DNA of 59,564 bases from a virus. Positions 17,313-27,586 of this stretch are shown here, piece by piece; within the stretch, counting starts at the first letter, position 1, and the number at the start of each line of letters is the position of its first letter. The position numbers and the translations under genes were made by a program. The stretch lies in IMG/VR virus record IMGVR_UViG_3300032313_000319, positions 1 through 59,564 of that record; one strand, 5' to 3'. The notes under the pieces are model-generated. The model did not search any database and was not told the DNA's origin. It saw only the letters and a list, made by a program, of their open reading frames with translations.

Positions 17313-18443
17313 TTAGCTGTCAGCAGCAGCGTCAGCGAACGCAATAGCGTCCTCTTCCTCCCACTGTACACCAAAGCGGACGAATACTGTGTATTCAATG
17401 GTGTCCTTCTTTGGCTGGTACTGACGGTTTACTGTGATGTCACGCTGGAATCCCCATACACGGTTCTGTGGGAATGTCAAGTCGACATAGCCATCAGGGT
17501 AGTAAGGGACTTCCTGAACGTCAACACCAAGGACACGGGTAGTGCGAGCACCACCGAATGTCTGACCCTGGCCGTCTAGGTAAGCCTGTGTGTTAGCATA
17601 GGTGTTACCATTCTTTCCTAGTGCCTCAGCAATAGCGTCAGATAGGGTACCGTTGTTCTTAACAATGCCCTGGAAAGCGTCTGTACCTGCGTAGAACTTT
17701 AGGTTAGACTTGATTGCACGGTACTTACGTGGCATTGCAAGAATAATCTGCTGCATAACCTCTGGGGTCCATGCATTGTCAGCTACTGTTACAACAGCCT
17801 CGTGTGCGTCTCCGTTGGTCTTAACACGGTTTACAAAACCTTCCATAATGTTTAGGAATGCGTTGCTTCCTGTGCCAGTACCGTTGATTGCTAGGTCTTC
17901 GATGTCATTCGCAAATGCGTTTGTCATCAAACGTACTAGGTGGTCCTCAAGGGCTGCACCCTCAATACCATCTTCGAGAGCCTCAGCTGAGACCTCCCAG
18001 TCGAGACGTAGCTTCTTGGTTGATAGCTCAACCTTCGAGAACTGAGCACCAGTGTTGTCGTATGTACCAACAGCCTGAGCAGCTGCACGGATTACACGCT
18101 CTCCAACATTGACCTTCTCGAGTTCCATGGTGTTCGCTCGCATAGTTACACGACGACCGTCCTTGGCGAGTACAGTTGCATCCCATACGTAGTCAATAAA
18201 ACGACGTGCCTGTTCAGGGCGTAGAATACCACTACCTGCATCACCCGAAGGATTTACAGCGTTTGGTCCAGTTGTTAGACCATATTCAGCGGTTGGAATG
18301 TTTCCAAGTGTGTTAGCACCTGGATCTGTTACACCACCAATGCCACCAGATGCGAATGCACCCTGACCTTGGTAAAGACCAGGAGCTGTGCCACCTAGTT
18401 CGCCAGATTCTCCTGGCTGGTTTTTGATAATCTCTTCCGACAT
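17313..18443 (-). CDS. major capsid protein (HK97-fold)
   Basis: The 376-residue protein follows the maturation protease. It has a Gly/Pro/Ala-rich N-terminal arm (1-70) that may be cleaved, then a typical HK97-type body: a long helical segment (LEDHLVRLMTNAFANDIEDL) followed by AINGTGTG and a C-terminal beta region with TVFVRFGVQW. AGGAGG precedes the ATG and a strong terminator follows the stop, as expected for the most abundant virion protein. Confidence 0.93.
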   Translation of the reverse strand: MSEEIIKNQPGESGELGGTAPGLYQGQGAFASGGIGGVTDPGANTLGNIPTAEYGLTTGPNAVNPSGDAGSGILRPEQARRFIDYVWDATVLAKDGRRVTMRANTMELEKVNVGERVIRAAAQAVGTYDNTGAQFSKVELSTKKLRLDWEVSAEALEDGIEGAALEDHLVRLMTNAFANDIEDLAINGTGTGSNAFLNIMEGFVNRVKTNGDAHEAVVTVADNAWTPEVMQQIILAMPRKYRAIKSNLKFYAGTDAFQGIVKNNGTLSDAIAEALGKNGNTYANTQAYLDGQGQTFGGARTTRVLGVDVQEVPYYPDGYVDLTFPQNRVWGFQRDITVNRQYQPKKDTIEYTVFVRFGVQWEEEDAIAFADAAADS

Positions 18444-18470
18444 ATTGTCACCTCCTAAGTGATTTGTGTC

Positions 18471-19820
18471 TTAATTAAATAAGTCGGCAGTTTTGAGGAA
18501 ACGTCCGCCCCATAGGGATTTTTCAACCTGCTTCGCAGGCTGTTCCTGTACGATCTCGCCTAGATCGCCAGACTTACGGAAAGCTGTATCTGCCTCTACG
18601 GCATCAATACGCTTTCCAATATTGTTGAAGTCACTCTCAGCATCGTTTAGCTTGGCGTTAACCAGACCGAGAGACTTCTTTAGATCAGCAATCTCGTCAT
18701 TTAGTGACTTTACTACTGATGTTAGATCGCTAAAGGCTGTTGCGATACCATCACGAATTTCAGCTACTGCTGATGCAACGATATCCTCTGACTTAGATAC
18801 TTCTTCCTTTACAGCCTCTTCTTCCTTCATGTCGTCAGCCTTCAGAGTTTCCTCTTCGTCCTCATCCATGTCGTCAGACTTCTTCTCTTCCTCGTCCATA
18901 GCGTGTCCAGACTTCTCAGTCTTAGACTCCTCTTCCATGGTCTTGTCTTCAGAATAAGACTTTTCTACTGTATCTTCGGTTGCAGTATCTGCCTCTGGAG
19001 CGACCTTTGCTTCTTCAACTACATCGTCGTTCTTTACGACATCTTCAGTTGTTTCGTTCATAGGATCTTCCTCCTTCGTCATCTTAGAAAGATTAATGCC
19101 TTTAGCACTATCAACTAAGAACTTTATCATTTCTGTTTTTTCGTTATCGTTTTTCTCAACGAAACCTATATTCTTCATCGGAGTGCCGTCAATAGGGCTT
19201 ACCTCTACGTCTGAATCAGATACCTTTACGATACCGTTTAAATTATCCCAGAACACATTCTCAAACTCAGTGTCCAGGTTATCTCCCTTAATCACATCTA
19301 CACCATCAACTTTCTGTACTGAAAGAATATTTGCAAACTGGTTTGCTGGGTTATCTACAAGAGATAGCTCAATAAGATCATATTCTTTAATAATACGGAT
19401 AGTCTTATCCATCTTCTCATCATAAGCATCTTCGTACTTATTCATACGGCCACCGATAGAAAAGCCAGAAAGGGTGCCATCTAGGACCTTTTCCCAAGTG
19501 TCCTGAGCACCCTTTGAAACATAAGCAGAAACATAAACACCTGTATAGAACTTCTTAGTTTCTGAATCAAAGTACTTGTCTTCCTTAAAAGAAACCATCT
19601 TTCCAACAGAGAGTGGCTGATGCATTTCACGAATGTTACCACGAAATTTAGCGAATGCCTTTAGGGATGCATCGGTAGTAACAATGTCAGACTGCTTATC
19701 AACATTATCAAGTGTGGCAAATCCAGAAACGATGCGTCGTTCCTGATCAACCTTGCTGAATGGCATAGAGAGACGAACATTGTCGCCTTCTGTATCCCAA
19801 TGTGCCTTTGATATAGTCAT
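18471..19820 (-). CDS. capsid maturation protease fused to scaffold-like domain
   Basis: Residues 1-160 carry the prohead protease (S78-like) signature: the His of REMHQP, the Ser of LSGFSIGG and the conserved LSLVDNPANQ. From about residue 230 the chain becomes a highly acidic Glu/Asp/Lys segment, then a coiled coil (about 330-410), as in protease-scaffold fusions. At 449 residues it is long for the protease alone. It would cleave the scaffold and capsid arm during maturation. Confidence 0.92.
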   Translation of the reverse strand: MTISKAHWDTEGDNVRLSMPFSKVDQERRIVSGFATLDNVDKQSDIVTTDASLKAFAKFRGNIREMHQPLSVGKMVSFKEDKYFDSETKKFYTGVYVSAYVSKGAQDTWEKVLDGTLSGFSIGGRMNKYEDAYDEKMDKTIRIIKEYDLIELSLVDNPANQFANILSVQKVDGVDVIKGDNLDTEFENVFWDNLNGIVKVSDSDVEVSPIDGTPMKNIGFVEKNDNEKTEMIKFLVDSAKGINLSKMTKEEDPMNETTEDVVKNDDVVEEAKVAPEADTATEDTVEKSYSEDKTMEEESKTEKSGHAMDEEEKKSDDMDEDEEETLKADDMKEEEAVKEEVSKSEDIVASAVAEIRDGIATAFSDLTSVVKSLNDEIADLKKSLGLVNAKLNDAESDFNNIGKRIDAVEADTAFRKSGDLGEIVQEQPAKQVEKSLWGGRFLKTADLFN

Positions 19821-19829
19821 GGTACCTTA

Positions 19830-19835
19830 ATTATA
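19830..19835 (-). promoter_or_regulatory. -10 box for maturation protease
   Basis: TATAAT lies 9 nt before the ATG at 19820, so the transcript would have almost no leader. Confidence 0.5.
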
Positions 19836-19887
19836 ATGTATGTTTTTATTAAATTGTTATATTCTTGTAACTATTTATTATAGCAGA

Positions 19888-21516
19888 TTATTCTGAAGAA
19901 TTTCCTTCACCTTGAGGATTTCTTCCAGAAGTTGTTGCTGGACCATCTGATTGATTGTTTGTACGCTCTGCATCTCTTTCACGGTTGCCTGCCAGGTTAG
20001 ATCTAGCGTCTGTAGCCTGACGTGAAGACATCTCAAATGGATCATCTCCATCTGGACGCTGTGGCAAGCCAAGAACTTCACGTGCTTCATTAGGAACCAT
20101 GATCTGTGTCTTGACGTATCTCTCAAGAATCTGTGACTGAGTAACTTCATCTGTAAGAGTTAGCTCGTTGAACTTTAGCTCAAGAATGTCTGTCTTTTCC
20201 CTAATGATTCTGCCGATAAGCTTTTCAATGTTTCTTTGCATTGGTCTAGCTACCTGCTCCTTAAAAGTACGGTCTTGGGCAAGTGCAGCTGCAATATTAG
20301 AAGCGTCAGATCCACCAATCTTTGACAGTGGAACCTGGTGTGCAACTAGAATGTCGTCACGGTTGCGAAGTCTATACTCATTAAACGATGCCTCCTGGAC
20401 ACCATTCTCAATAGGCTTCATTTCAAACTCTACCTTATTTTGGTCAGTATCTCCAGGGAGGGGAATGTATAGGGTTCTATGTGACTGCCCCTTCAAGTTT
20501 GTCTGAAGGAATCTAAATAGCTTGTCTTCAGCTTCAGAGGATAGCTTTGCACCCTTAAGAGTTACAACATAACGTGGCACAGCCTTGTTGCTAAAGTAGT
20601 CAATGTTGTACTGTGACGCTAGCTGGTCTCCGTGTAGTGACGATACAGCAGACATGATGTCTGGAATACCATAGTAAGTGTTTAGTGGAGAGTACTGCTT
20701 GAAGTGAATAATCTCATTTGGACGTGGGTCACCAGTAATTGGGTTTACATTCTTTGCCCCGAAGTTTCTGAAGTAAACAACCTTGTGACCAATAATCTGA
20801 ACGTAGCCATCCTTTAGTCTGCGAACACGCATAGTCGTAGATGGAATATGTCCAACATATCCAATCTGACCCAGAGTGGTTCTACCAATTTCTAGATACC
20901 CGTTTCCAGTTGCCTCGTAATCAGTTAGAACCTTCATCATTACGTTTGTAAAAGACTCTTCGTCATTAAGGTTTTCAATCCAATCACGAAGCTCAATCTT
21001 CATACGCTCAATACGGCGACGGGCTTTGTCACGTGCTGAGTCATTATCATTAGCCTCAATAGCCATCATTGTTCGATCAGAAACGTGGAAGTCATAGCCA
21101 AGACCAACAATATTTTCTACCTTGGCATCAATTGCTGCGTGATTAGCAAACGATGTGTCGTAGAAGTTAGCCAACTCGTATAGGTTCCATGGTGGAGTAA
21201 TAACGTCAAACATACCATAACCATTACGATATACAGTTCCTGGATTAATCTCCTTGGACCTAGCACCATCAATACCACGGCTAACTGAATATGCACTGTC
21301 AAGATATAATGGGCTATTTACATCTAGATCTTTTGGGATCTGAGTTTCATAAGCCTTTGCCATTCTCTCAGAACGACGCTTAAAGTTTTTCTCTAGCCCA
21401 GCCAGGTTCTTTAGCTGATCCCACTCTTTATTAAATGGGTCTTGTGCCTTAAAGACATCCTCTTGGTTTCCAAAATCTGGCAAACCAATATCTCTAATGT
21501 AAAGTTCTTCTGACAT
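19888..21516 (-). CDS. portal protein
   Basis: This 542-residue protein is of PBSX/HK97 portal type. It has the wing/stem segments (TPPWNLYELANFYDTSFANH, HFKQYSPLNTYYGIPDIMSA, DILVAHQVPLSKIGG) and the late helix NIAAALAQDRTFKEQVARPM typical of these portals. It starts at a TAATG overlap with the upstream gene and precedes protease and capsid genes. A Gln/Asn/Ser-rich tail follows residue 500. Confidence 0.93.
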   Translation of the reverse strand: MSEELYIRDIGLPDFGNQEDVFKAQDPFNKEWDQLKNLAGLEKNFKRRSERMAKAYETQIPKDLDVNSPLYLDSAYSVSRGIDGARSKEINPGTVYRNGYGMFDVITPPWNLYELANFYDTSFANHAAIDAKVENIVGLGYDFHVSDRTMMAIEANDNDSARDKARRRIERMKIELRDWIENLNDEESFTNVMMKVLTDYEATGNGYLEIGRTTLGQIGYVGHIPSTTMRVRRLKDGYVQIIGHKVVYFRNFGAKNVNPITGDPRPNEIIHFKQYSPLNTYYGIPDIMSAVSSLHGDQLASQYNIDYFSNKAVPRYVVTLKGAKLSSEAEDKLFRFLQTNLKGQSHRTLYIPLPGDTDQNKVEFEMKPIENGVQEASFNEYRLRNRDDILVAHQVPLSKIGGSDASNIAAALAQDRTFKEQVARPMQRNIEKLIGRIIREKTDILELKFNELTLTDEVTQSQILERYVKTQIMVPNEAREVLGLPQRPDGDDPFEMSSRQATDARSNLAGNRERDAERTNNQSDGPATTSGRNPQGEGNSSE

Positions 21517-21884
21517 TAGCCTTCATCTCCATATAGCTTTAGCGTATCCTGTGCTGCCTTAACTGCACCAAGGTCATTGAGATTTGGAATTAGACCCTGC
21601 TTCATTCTGTCTACTTGCTCTGAATATTCTTCATCTGTTACTCTTCCCATTCCTGGAAAGAAGATCGGCTTGCCATTTGGCTCACCGTGATATGCTGCAG
21701 CTTGGCGAAGCTTGTGCAGCTGTATTTCGTCACCCCTATGGGACGGAATGTTTAGGATGTTTCCCTGACCATCCGTAAACCATTTACCGTTTTCTCTCTG
21801 CCAAACATAGATACCCCAATCATAGTTTTTATCTAAGACTGTTACCTTTGAATTACCAATTTGATTGAGATTTTCCTTATTCAT
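21516..21884 (-). CDS. hypothetical protein upstream of portal
   Basis: The 122-residue product starts at an ATG 7 nt after a TATACT box; a TTG start 6 nt earlier is possible. It contains Trp/Tyr-rich N-terminal strands (YDWGIYVWQRENGKWF) and a helical C-terminus. It occupies the usual place of a terminase gene but is far too small to be one and has no ATPase motif. Function unknown; coupled to the portal. Confidence 0.65.
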   Translation of the reverse strand: MNKENLNQIGNSKVTVLDKNYDWGIYVWQRENGKWFTDGQGNILNIPSHRGDEIQLHKLRQAAAYHGEPNGKPIFFPGMGRVTDEEYSEQVDRMKQGLIPNLNDLGAVKAAQDTLKLYGDEG

Positions 21885-21891
21885 AACCAAT

Positions 21892-21897
21892 AGTATA
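21892..21897 (-). promoter_or_regulatory. leaderless promoter for head gene operon
   Basis: TATACT lies 7 nt before the ATG at 21884. It is the likely start of the portal transcript. Confidence 0.55.
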
Positions 21898-21902
21898 CCA
21901 TA

Positions 21903-24900
21903 CTATACGGCTTGATAAGTATTAGTCTTCCATGTAACGTTGTTGTAGAACTTGTAAGCATAATCTCCAAACTTTGTTTCAACAGAATCATCTACAATTA
22001 TCTTATTAGTTCCTGTATATACCTTGTAGATGTCAGATGGATCTACGCCATAATAGCTAGTATTCGATATAACTAAAACCTCTTGCCAAAGGTATGGAAT
22101 TGCATTCCAATAGTTCCAGTCTAATGTTAGAGAGCCAGCCTTTTCTACCTTAAACCAAGGTCTTTCTACAACAGTCTGAACCTCTTGTAGGTTTGTTGAC
22201 TTATAGTGAGAAATGTTATTAAACGTCATTGGCCCGTTTAGTCTTAGGGCACCCTCGTAAGAATTAAAGTCTTGGGTGTTGGCAAATCTAATTCCAAGCA
22301 TTGCCCATTCTTGAACAGTTATAGTTGGATCTTTAACAAGCTTTCCATTAAGATAGAAAGACAAACCATTCTCCAATTGTCCTCTAGAATTGATTGCATA
22401 AATTTTTGCACGTTTACCCTGTGGATGAGTTGCTACCATAAAGAATTTTATATATGAGTTTTTGCTTTGAATTTCAAATATTTGTGTTGGAGCATATGGG
22501 AAAAAGTCTTGATCAAACTTAAGTGACATTTGCATAGCAATAACCTTGTAGCTATCTGCCCTAGACTGATTGATTGGAATAGATATTCCCCGATTTACCA
22601 TTGGGTCATACTGCCCCTTAATTGAGATACCACTATCTTTAGTTAGATATAGGTATGGTGTGCTACCCTTATAAATCGTAAATGGATTTTTTTGCTTATA
22701 CGTAAAATAAAATCCGTCTTTTCGATATGGGAAAATGTCATTTCCAAACCTAGTACCAATTGGGGTAGGTGCTGTTTCAGAAAGAGCTAGTGAAGCGTAC
22801 TCCATAGATCTAATTAAAATTGGAGAGTCTTCAATATTTACAGTTTGAGCATGGATGTGTGCCACTATAGCAATATCCTCAAATGATACTGAGGCTGGTG
22901 GATAAATAATCATATTATCTACCACCTCATACTTAGTATTTAGCCACCCATCTCCTGGGATCAGAATTCCATCTTTTGGAGCAAGTTCAGTGTTTAAAAA
23001 ATACTCAGACGGCTTATTTGCTCCTTCGGCCAATAGCTGAAAGCTTACATAAGTTCTAACAACAGATCCAGAGGTATCGTATCTATATGTATTTTGAGAT
23101 CTATTTTTAAGATCTAAATAATTGTCAAAGCCCGTAAATAAGTGATTGTCTAAAGACTCATATGACCTTTGCAGCGGATTTGAGTATTCTGATTGAAGCT
23201 CACCATAAGTCCAAGACCCAGATGTTTCTTCCTGAATAAATCTTGATGGGGCTGGATAGTCAATGTTAAATTGAACAAAGTCTAGATCTAGCCTATCATC
23301 ACCCCTGGCATCTCTTACCTGCTTAGATAAAGCAGATAGTGGAACATAGTCTTGCCAATATGAATCTGCACCAATCCTAATTCCAAATCCAGACATAGAG
23401 TCTACCAGAGAAAGATGATATGTAGCGATATGTCCGCTTACAGCAAGCTGTGCATATTGACCAAGAGTTCCTCCATCATATAAGAACTGATAGATTTGAG
23501 TATTATATAACTCAGCATCAGCTATATCTGGACCAATATTTCCATCAACAAACTCATCAGAGAAGCCAACGCCGTCCTGACCAAAAATTGATTCTATCTT
23601 TGCTATGTTCTTTGAAGAACACACCCCAATACTATAAATCTTTCCAGTAAATGTTTGTGAAAAATCTTTTCTTCCGCCAACGTATAACGACATTGTGGAG
23701 AGGTTGCCAAAAAATTGTGCCACCTTACCACCATAATAATTTGAGAACTTTTGTAGGTCAATTCCAACAATAAACTGTTCTCCAAGGAAATATCGTTCTT
23801 TTGAAGCAACAACAGTTTGAACATTTCCATCAAAAACAATATAGTCAATTCTGTCACTACGAAGAACTACCTCAAAGTATCCACCAGATACTTTATTTTC
23901 TACTAAAAAGATTGTTTGTGGACTATCCGCAACATCTACTTCTTGGCACGATATATATATTGCTTTAGCTGTCTCTGATGCTATAGATAGATTTTCAACA
24001 TAAATATATCCATCAGTTTCAGACCACTGTGTTCCTGGCTTTAAAGATATTGCCATATCACTTGCTGAATAGGTTTTTAGATCAGCAATCCATTGATCGT
24101 ATGTCTTATCACTAAATAAGACCGTAGGTTGATTATACTGTGGAAATGAAAGAGCATTTCCATTTATCCTTACATTATCATAGGCACCCTGTGACCACTT
24201 TGCAATATTAGGATAATTATAGTTTTTAGAGTATTTAGAAAATGGATAGTCAATAAAGACTGAGCTTCCGCTATAAGCATTATTTATATTTTCTGGAAAT
24301 TCAACACCCTGACCATATACAAATCTACGCTTTGCAACTTGATTTGGAACCTTATATCCATAAGTTGCTACAGCATCTATTTCAAGAGGAAATACATCTT
24401 CGTATGCCCAAAAACCAAGCCAGTCATTATCTAAAACCAATTGACCATTTTGTTGAGTTATAGGTGGAAGGTTAACATCAGCTGCAATGATAATTTTTTC
24501 TCCAACTTGCTCCCCATTAATTAGCAATGATATGGATGAGCTAGAATATCTAATATGAACAAGCATTGGCCTAGACCATTGTCCTACATAATGTTTGATA
24601 ACGTGGTCACCAATTTTTAATGATATAAATGGTCCATTAACATATATGCCATCTGTACCACGAACATTTCCAAATATTCTTTTTTCTTCAGAAGAATTAC
24701 AGTTAGCCCTTAACCAAAACTCAAAAGTATAATCCTTATATTTTCCAGACTCGTTTAAGAAGCCTAAGCCAGGCAACAGGATAGCTGGGGCATTTCCGAT
24801 CTGCTGTAGAGTAGTTGTGTTATTTGCACCATAAACCATTGGTACACCATAGTTTTTTGCAGATAGGGCATTTCTTCTAACTAAGTAGTATCCATTTAAA

Positions 24901-25586
24901 TCTTGCAAACCATATGCAGAAGCTTCAATTGCAGTAATTCCAGAAATTGCAAGAATGTTTGATGGCACAGACACTGGCGTTGACCCAAGAGATGTCGAAT
25001 TAAACTCTTCTGACCACTGACCAAGAGAAACGCCATTAGCTAGAAATGAATAGTTTTCCAGATCATCTCCCTCAAAGAATCTAGCCTTAATTACAACTCT
25101 AAAAGTAGAGTTTTGTCTTGGTGGGGCAAATGTTTCTGAAACAAATATCCAATTATTATAAATTTCTGTAGAAAAAAACTTTAAGTCTTGTATTGTTGAT
25201 CCGCTAACATCATCGTAATATTCATATCCAATATCGAATCCAGAGATATACGCAGTATTGGAATATAGGAAAGCTCCAATACTAATTGTTGCTAAGGATT
25301 CATTCAGACTTTGTAGCGAAACAATGTCTGGACTTACACAAGAAACGGAAAACTCTCTTGTATCTGCAGATGAAGCTAGAACTTTTGAAACAAAGCTATT
25401 TGGGAATGGCTCATCTAATATAGATGGAATGTCTTCAGCAGATCCATTATCTATTTCCCACAAAGTAAAATCTCTATTTTGCTCAGATATCAGAGATACG
25501 TAGTCAGCAACATCATCCAGTGGCCACAGGGCAATAGGATGCTCAGAAAATACCTTTTCTGCATAAAGATTAGATGGATTAGACAT
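21903..25586 (-). CDS. large LamG/concanavalin-like virion surface protein
   Basis: The 1227-residue protein opens with a motif typical of phage lectin-like tail proteins (FSEHPIALWPLDDVADYVSL). It has at least two LamG-like units, about 275-420 (YTFEFWLRANCNSSEEKR, MLVHIRYSSSSISLLING) and 560-680 (GYFEVVLRSDRIDYIVFDG, LSTMSLYVGGR). LamG domains bind carbohydrate or protein ligands, so a role in host recognition is likely. GGTGGTG precedes the ATG. Its position between the oxygenase cassette and the portal, away from the other tail genes, is unusual. Confidence 0.8.
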   Translation of the reverse strand: MSNPSNLYAEKVFSEHPIALWPLDDVADYVSLISEQNRDFTLWEIDNGSAEDIPSILDEPFPNSFVSKVLASSADTREFSVSCVSPDIVSLQSLNESLATISIGAFLYSNTAYISGFDIGYEYYDDVSGSTIQDLKFFSTEIYNNWIFVSETFAPPRQNSTFRVVIKARFFEGDDLENYSFLANGVSLGQWSEEFNSTSLGSTPVSVPSNILAISGITAIEASAYGLQDLNGYYLVRRNALSAKNYGVPMVYGANNTTTLQQIGNAPAILLPGLGFLNESGKYKDYTFEFWLRANCNSSEEKRIFGNVRGTDGIYVNGPFISLKIGDHVIKHYVGQWSRPMLVHIRYSSSSISLLINGEQVGEKIIIAADVNLPPITQQNGQLVLDNDWLGFWAYEDVFPLEIDAVATYGYKVPNQVAKRRFVYGQGVEFPENINNAYSGSSVFIDYPFSKYSKNYNYPNIAKWSQGAYDNVRINGNALSFPQYNQPTVLFSDKTYDQWIADLKTYSASDMAISLKPGTQWSETDGYIYVENLSIASETAKAIYISCQEVDVADSPQTIFLVENKVSGGYFEVVLRSDRIDYIVFDGNVQTVVASKERYFLGEQFIVGIDLQKFSNYYGGKVAQFFGNLSTMSLYVGGRKDFSQTFTGKIYSIGVCSSKNIAKIESIFGQDGVGFSDEFVDGNIGPDIADAELYNTQIYQFLYDGGTLGQYAQLAVSGHIATYHLSLVDSMSGFGIRIGADSYWQDYVPLSALSKQVRDARGDDRLDLDFVQFNIDYPAPSRFIQEETSGSWTYGELQSEYSNPLQRSYESLDNHLFTGFDNYLDLKNRSQNTYRYDTSGSVVRTYVSFQLLAEGANKPSEYFLNTELAPKDGILIPGDGWLNTKYEVVDNMIIYPPASVSFEDIAIVAHIHAQTVNIEDSPILIRSMEYASLALSETAPTPIGTRFGNDIFPYRKDGFYFTYKQKNPFTIYKGSTPYLYLTKDSGISIKGQYDPMVNRGISIPINQSRADSYKVIAMQMSLKFDQDFFPYAPTQIFEIQSKNSYIKFFMVATHPQGKRAKIYAINSRGQLENGLSFYLNGKLVKDPTITVQEWAMLGIRFANTQDFNSYEGALRLNGPMTFNNISHYKSTNLQEVQTVVERPWFKVEKAGSLTLDWNYWNAIPYLWQEVLVISNTSYYGVDPSDIYKVYTGTNKIIVDDSVETKFGDYAYKFYNNVTWKTNTYQAV

Positions 25587-25600
25587 TGTTCACCACCTAT

Positions 25601-25606
25601 AGTTTA
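25601..25606 (-). promoter_or_regulatory. -10-like box for LamG protein
   Basis: GTGGTAAACT, a variant of the GTGGTATAAT box seen elsewhere, lies 14 nt before the ATG at 25586. Confidence 0.35.
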
Positions 25607-25613
25607 CCACAGA

Positions 25614-26204
25614 CTAATCCAATAAATGCCAAAAGGCTGGTGACATGTACTTTGTTCCACCTGTAATTTCTCTGGACTCATGAAAAAATGGTGGAGTTGA
25701 TGGAAATATAACTAAGCTGCCAGCAGTTGGCTTAATAACTATTCCCTGGTCTGGGAAAGCTATTTCACCACCAAGATAGTCATCGTTTAGATATAAGACA
25801 GCAGAGATATTTTCTGTAGTTGGGTTTGGGGAAGAGTCTGTATGTCTTCCCATAGAGGCTCCAGTAAAATACTTGCTAATACTAATAGCTTTCTTTTCTC
25901 CAAGATTTAACTGTAGCTGATTTGCATAATCTTTTCCATATACAGACAGTAGGTTATCTAGTAGAAGATATAAATCTTTAACCTCGTCAGTTGCATCTAA
26001 AAAACTTTCAGCATTAGTAGACTTCCTTTGTCCAAAAACATAAGATCCGTCAGACGATGACCATGTGTGCCAATTAGTAATAAGTGAACTATTAGAAAGC
26101 TCTGCATCAGAGGATTCGATATCGTTGATTACCTGATATGGGTCATCCAGAATAGACTCATAATAAAAAATTTTTTCTGCAAAGATAGTAGGCTTAGACA
26201 ACAT
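25614..26204 (-). CDS. 2OG-Fe(II) oxygenase, prolyl 4-hydroxylase-like (1)
   Basis: The 196-residue protein carries the double-stranded beta-helix metal triad H121-x-D123...H175 and a 2-oxoglutarate-binding Lys185 ten residues after the distal His. The family-typical VLYLNDDYLGGEIAFP and IKPTAGSLVIFPS strands lie between. It would hydroxylate a protein or small molecule using Fe(II), O2 and 2-oxoglutarate. It is the last gene of an oxygenase run, starting directly after the upstream stop. Confidence 0.9.
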   Translation of the reverse strand: MLSKPTIFAEKIFYYESILDDPYQVINDIESSDAELSNSSLITNWHTWSSSDGSYVFGQRKSTNAESFLDATDEVKDLYLLLDNLLSVYGKDYANQLQLNLGEKKAISISKYFTGASMGRHTDSSPNPTTENISAVLYLNDDYLGGEIAFPDQGIVIKPTAGSLVIFPSTPPFFHESREITGGTKYMSPAFWHLLD

Positions 26205-26861
26205 CTAGCTATTCCATTCTTTCTTCTGATCATCCTGCTTTGGCTGCTCTGCAATTTTAAGCCTTGCTAACTCTTCCAAGAATCCTTCTGGATACTCTAT
26301 GTCAGCATAGTCCCAAGAAAGAAGCATCGTATAACGCTCCCCAGATGTTACTTCGGTTACTGCATGAACATTGTTAATACCAACATCAAACACAATAGCT
26401 GTTCCTGCTTTTGGTGCTATAGAGATATTGTGGTCTCTAAAGGTAAGGTTTCCACCCTCATAGTTGTCATTCAAATATAGTATGGTCACAAGTTTGTTAT
26501 CTTGCCATGCATTTGGAGTGCCATCTAGCTCCGCATTATCTGCGTGATCGGCAGCAAATGCTCCTGGAAGCCATTTATGGGCACTTAGAGTTAGGTTTCT
26601 TACTGGTCTACCAGTTACCTCTTCTGCAAGCTGTCCCAAAGAGTTTCTTAGGTTGTTAAAAAAATCTGGATTGAATAGCTCAACCCCAAGATGATTCTTA
26701 GGACCATATGGATCCATAACACGAGCATTAAAAAAGCAGGTTTGTTGCCAAAGTGAGTCTCCAGAATCATAGTACTGAATTACTTTCTGACAATCTTCTT
26801 CTGAAAGATACCCCGAAAACTCTACGATATCATGCTTATGAATAATTTTTTCCATAATCAT
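26205..26861 (-). CDS. 2OG-Fe(II) oxygenase, prolyl 4-hydroxylase-like (2)
   Basis: This 218-residue paralog has H106-x-D108...H166 and Arg176 as the co-substrate residue, with YLNDNYEGGNLTFRDH between. The start overlaps the upstream stop (TAATG). Its C-terminus ends in a Lys/Gln-rich tail (EQPKQDDQKKEWNS), also seen in paralog 3. Substrate unknown; see the proline-rich virion proteins nearby. Confidence 0.9.
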   Translation of the reverse strand: MIMEKIIHKHDIVEFSGYLSEEDCQKVIQYYDSGDSLWQQTCFFNARVMDPYGPKNHLGVELFNPDFFNNLRNSLGQLAEEVTGRPVRNLTLSAHKWLPGAFAADHADNAELDGTPNAWQDNKLVTILYLNDNYEGGNLTFRDHNISIAPKAGTAIVFDVGINNVHAVTEVTSGERYTMLLSWDYADIEYPEGFLEELARLKIAEQPKQDDQKKEWNS

Positions 26862-27586
26862 TAGGCAAGCTTATTGCCCTTAGCCCACTCCTCTTTTTGC
26901 TTAGCCTGCTGCTCTCTAACCTTCTTTGTTTCTTCTTCCCACCAAGCTTCTTTTTCTTCAGAGTATTCTGCATCAGCAAAATCCCAAAAGGAGACCATTG
27001 TATATCTAGTTCCAGCTGTGATTTCCTTAACGCCGTGAATATTCTCTACTCCACCAGGGAACGTAATCAATGCATATGGTGTTGGCTTAAATGAGATATC
27101 GTGATCTGGGAAGTATAGCTCTCCACCCTCATAGTCGCCGTTTAGGTATAGAATTGCAACGTACTTGTTAATTTCAAATGCGTTAGGCTCTCCATGATTA
27201 TCGGAGTTGTCGGAGTGTGGATTAGCAAAACCTCCAACATCCCACTTTTGTGCATGAGACGTGTTAGCCCTAACCTCTCTACCAAACACTGCCTCTACGT
27301 GAGCCTTAAACTGTTCACGAAGATTATCAAAAAAGTCACCAGAAAGGTTATAGTCTGCAAGCATTGGATCGTTTGCCATTAGCCCCATTCCAGATGATCC
27401 ATAAAAAGCGATGTCCCCCCACATCTCAGCCTTAGCCTCAAAGTAGTTAGTCATATTTTTAGCATCCTCTGGATCTACAAAGTTTGGAATCTCTACAATG
27501 CGGTTATCCTTAATTCCCAGAATACTGTTTTCAATTGGTTCGTCCTTGTAATAAATAAAACTTTCTTTGTTAATGATATTAGTCAT
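26861..27586 (-). CDS. 2OG-Fe(II) oxygenase, prolyl 4-hydroxylase-like (3)
   Basis: The 241-residue protein keeps H124-x-D126, H184 and Arg194, and the strand AILYLNGDYEGGELYFPDH. It overlaps the upstream gene by 8 nt and is coupled to the downstream one. Closest in layout to paralog 2, with the same kind of charged C-terminal tail. Confidence 0.9.
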   Translation of the reverse strand: MTNIINKESFIYYKDEPIENSILGIKDNRIVEIPNFVDPEDAKNMTNYFEAKAEMWGDIAFYGSSGMGLMANDPMLADYNLSGDFFDNLREQFKAHVEAVFGREVRANTSHAQKWDVGGFANPHSDNSDNHGEPNAFEINKYVAILYLNGDYEGGELYFPDHDISFKPTPYALITFPGGVENIHGVKEITAGTRYTMVSFWDFADAEYSEEKEAWWEEETKKVREQQAKQKEEWAKGNKLA

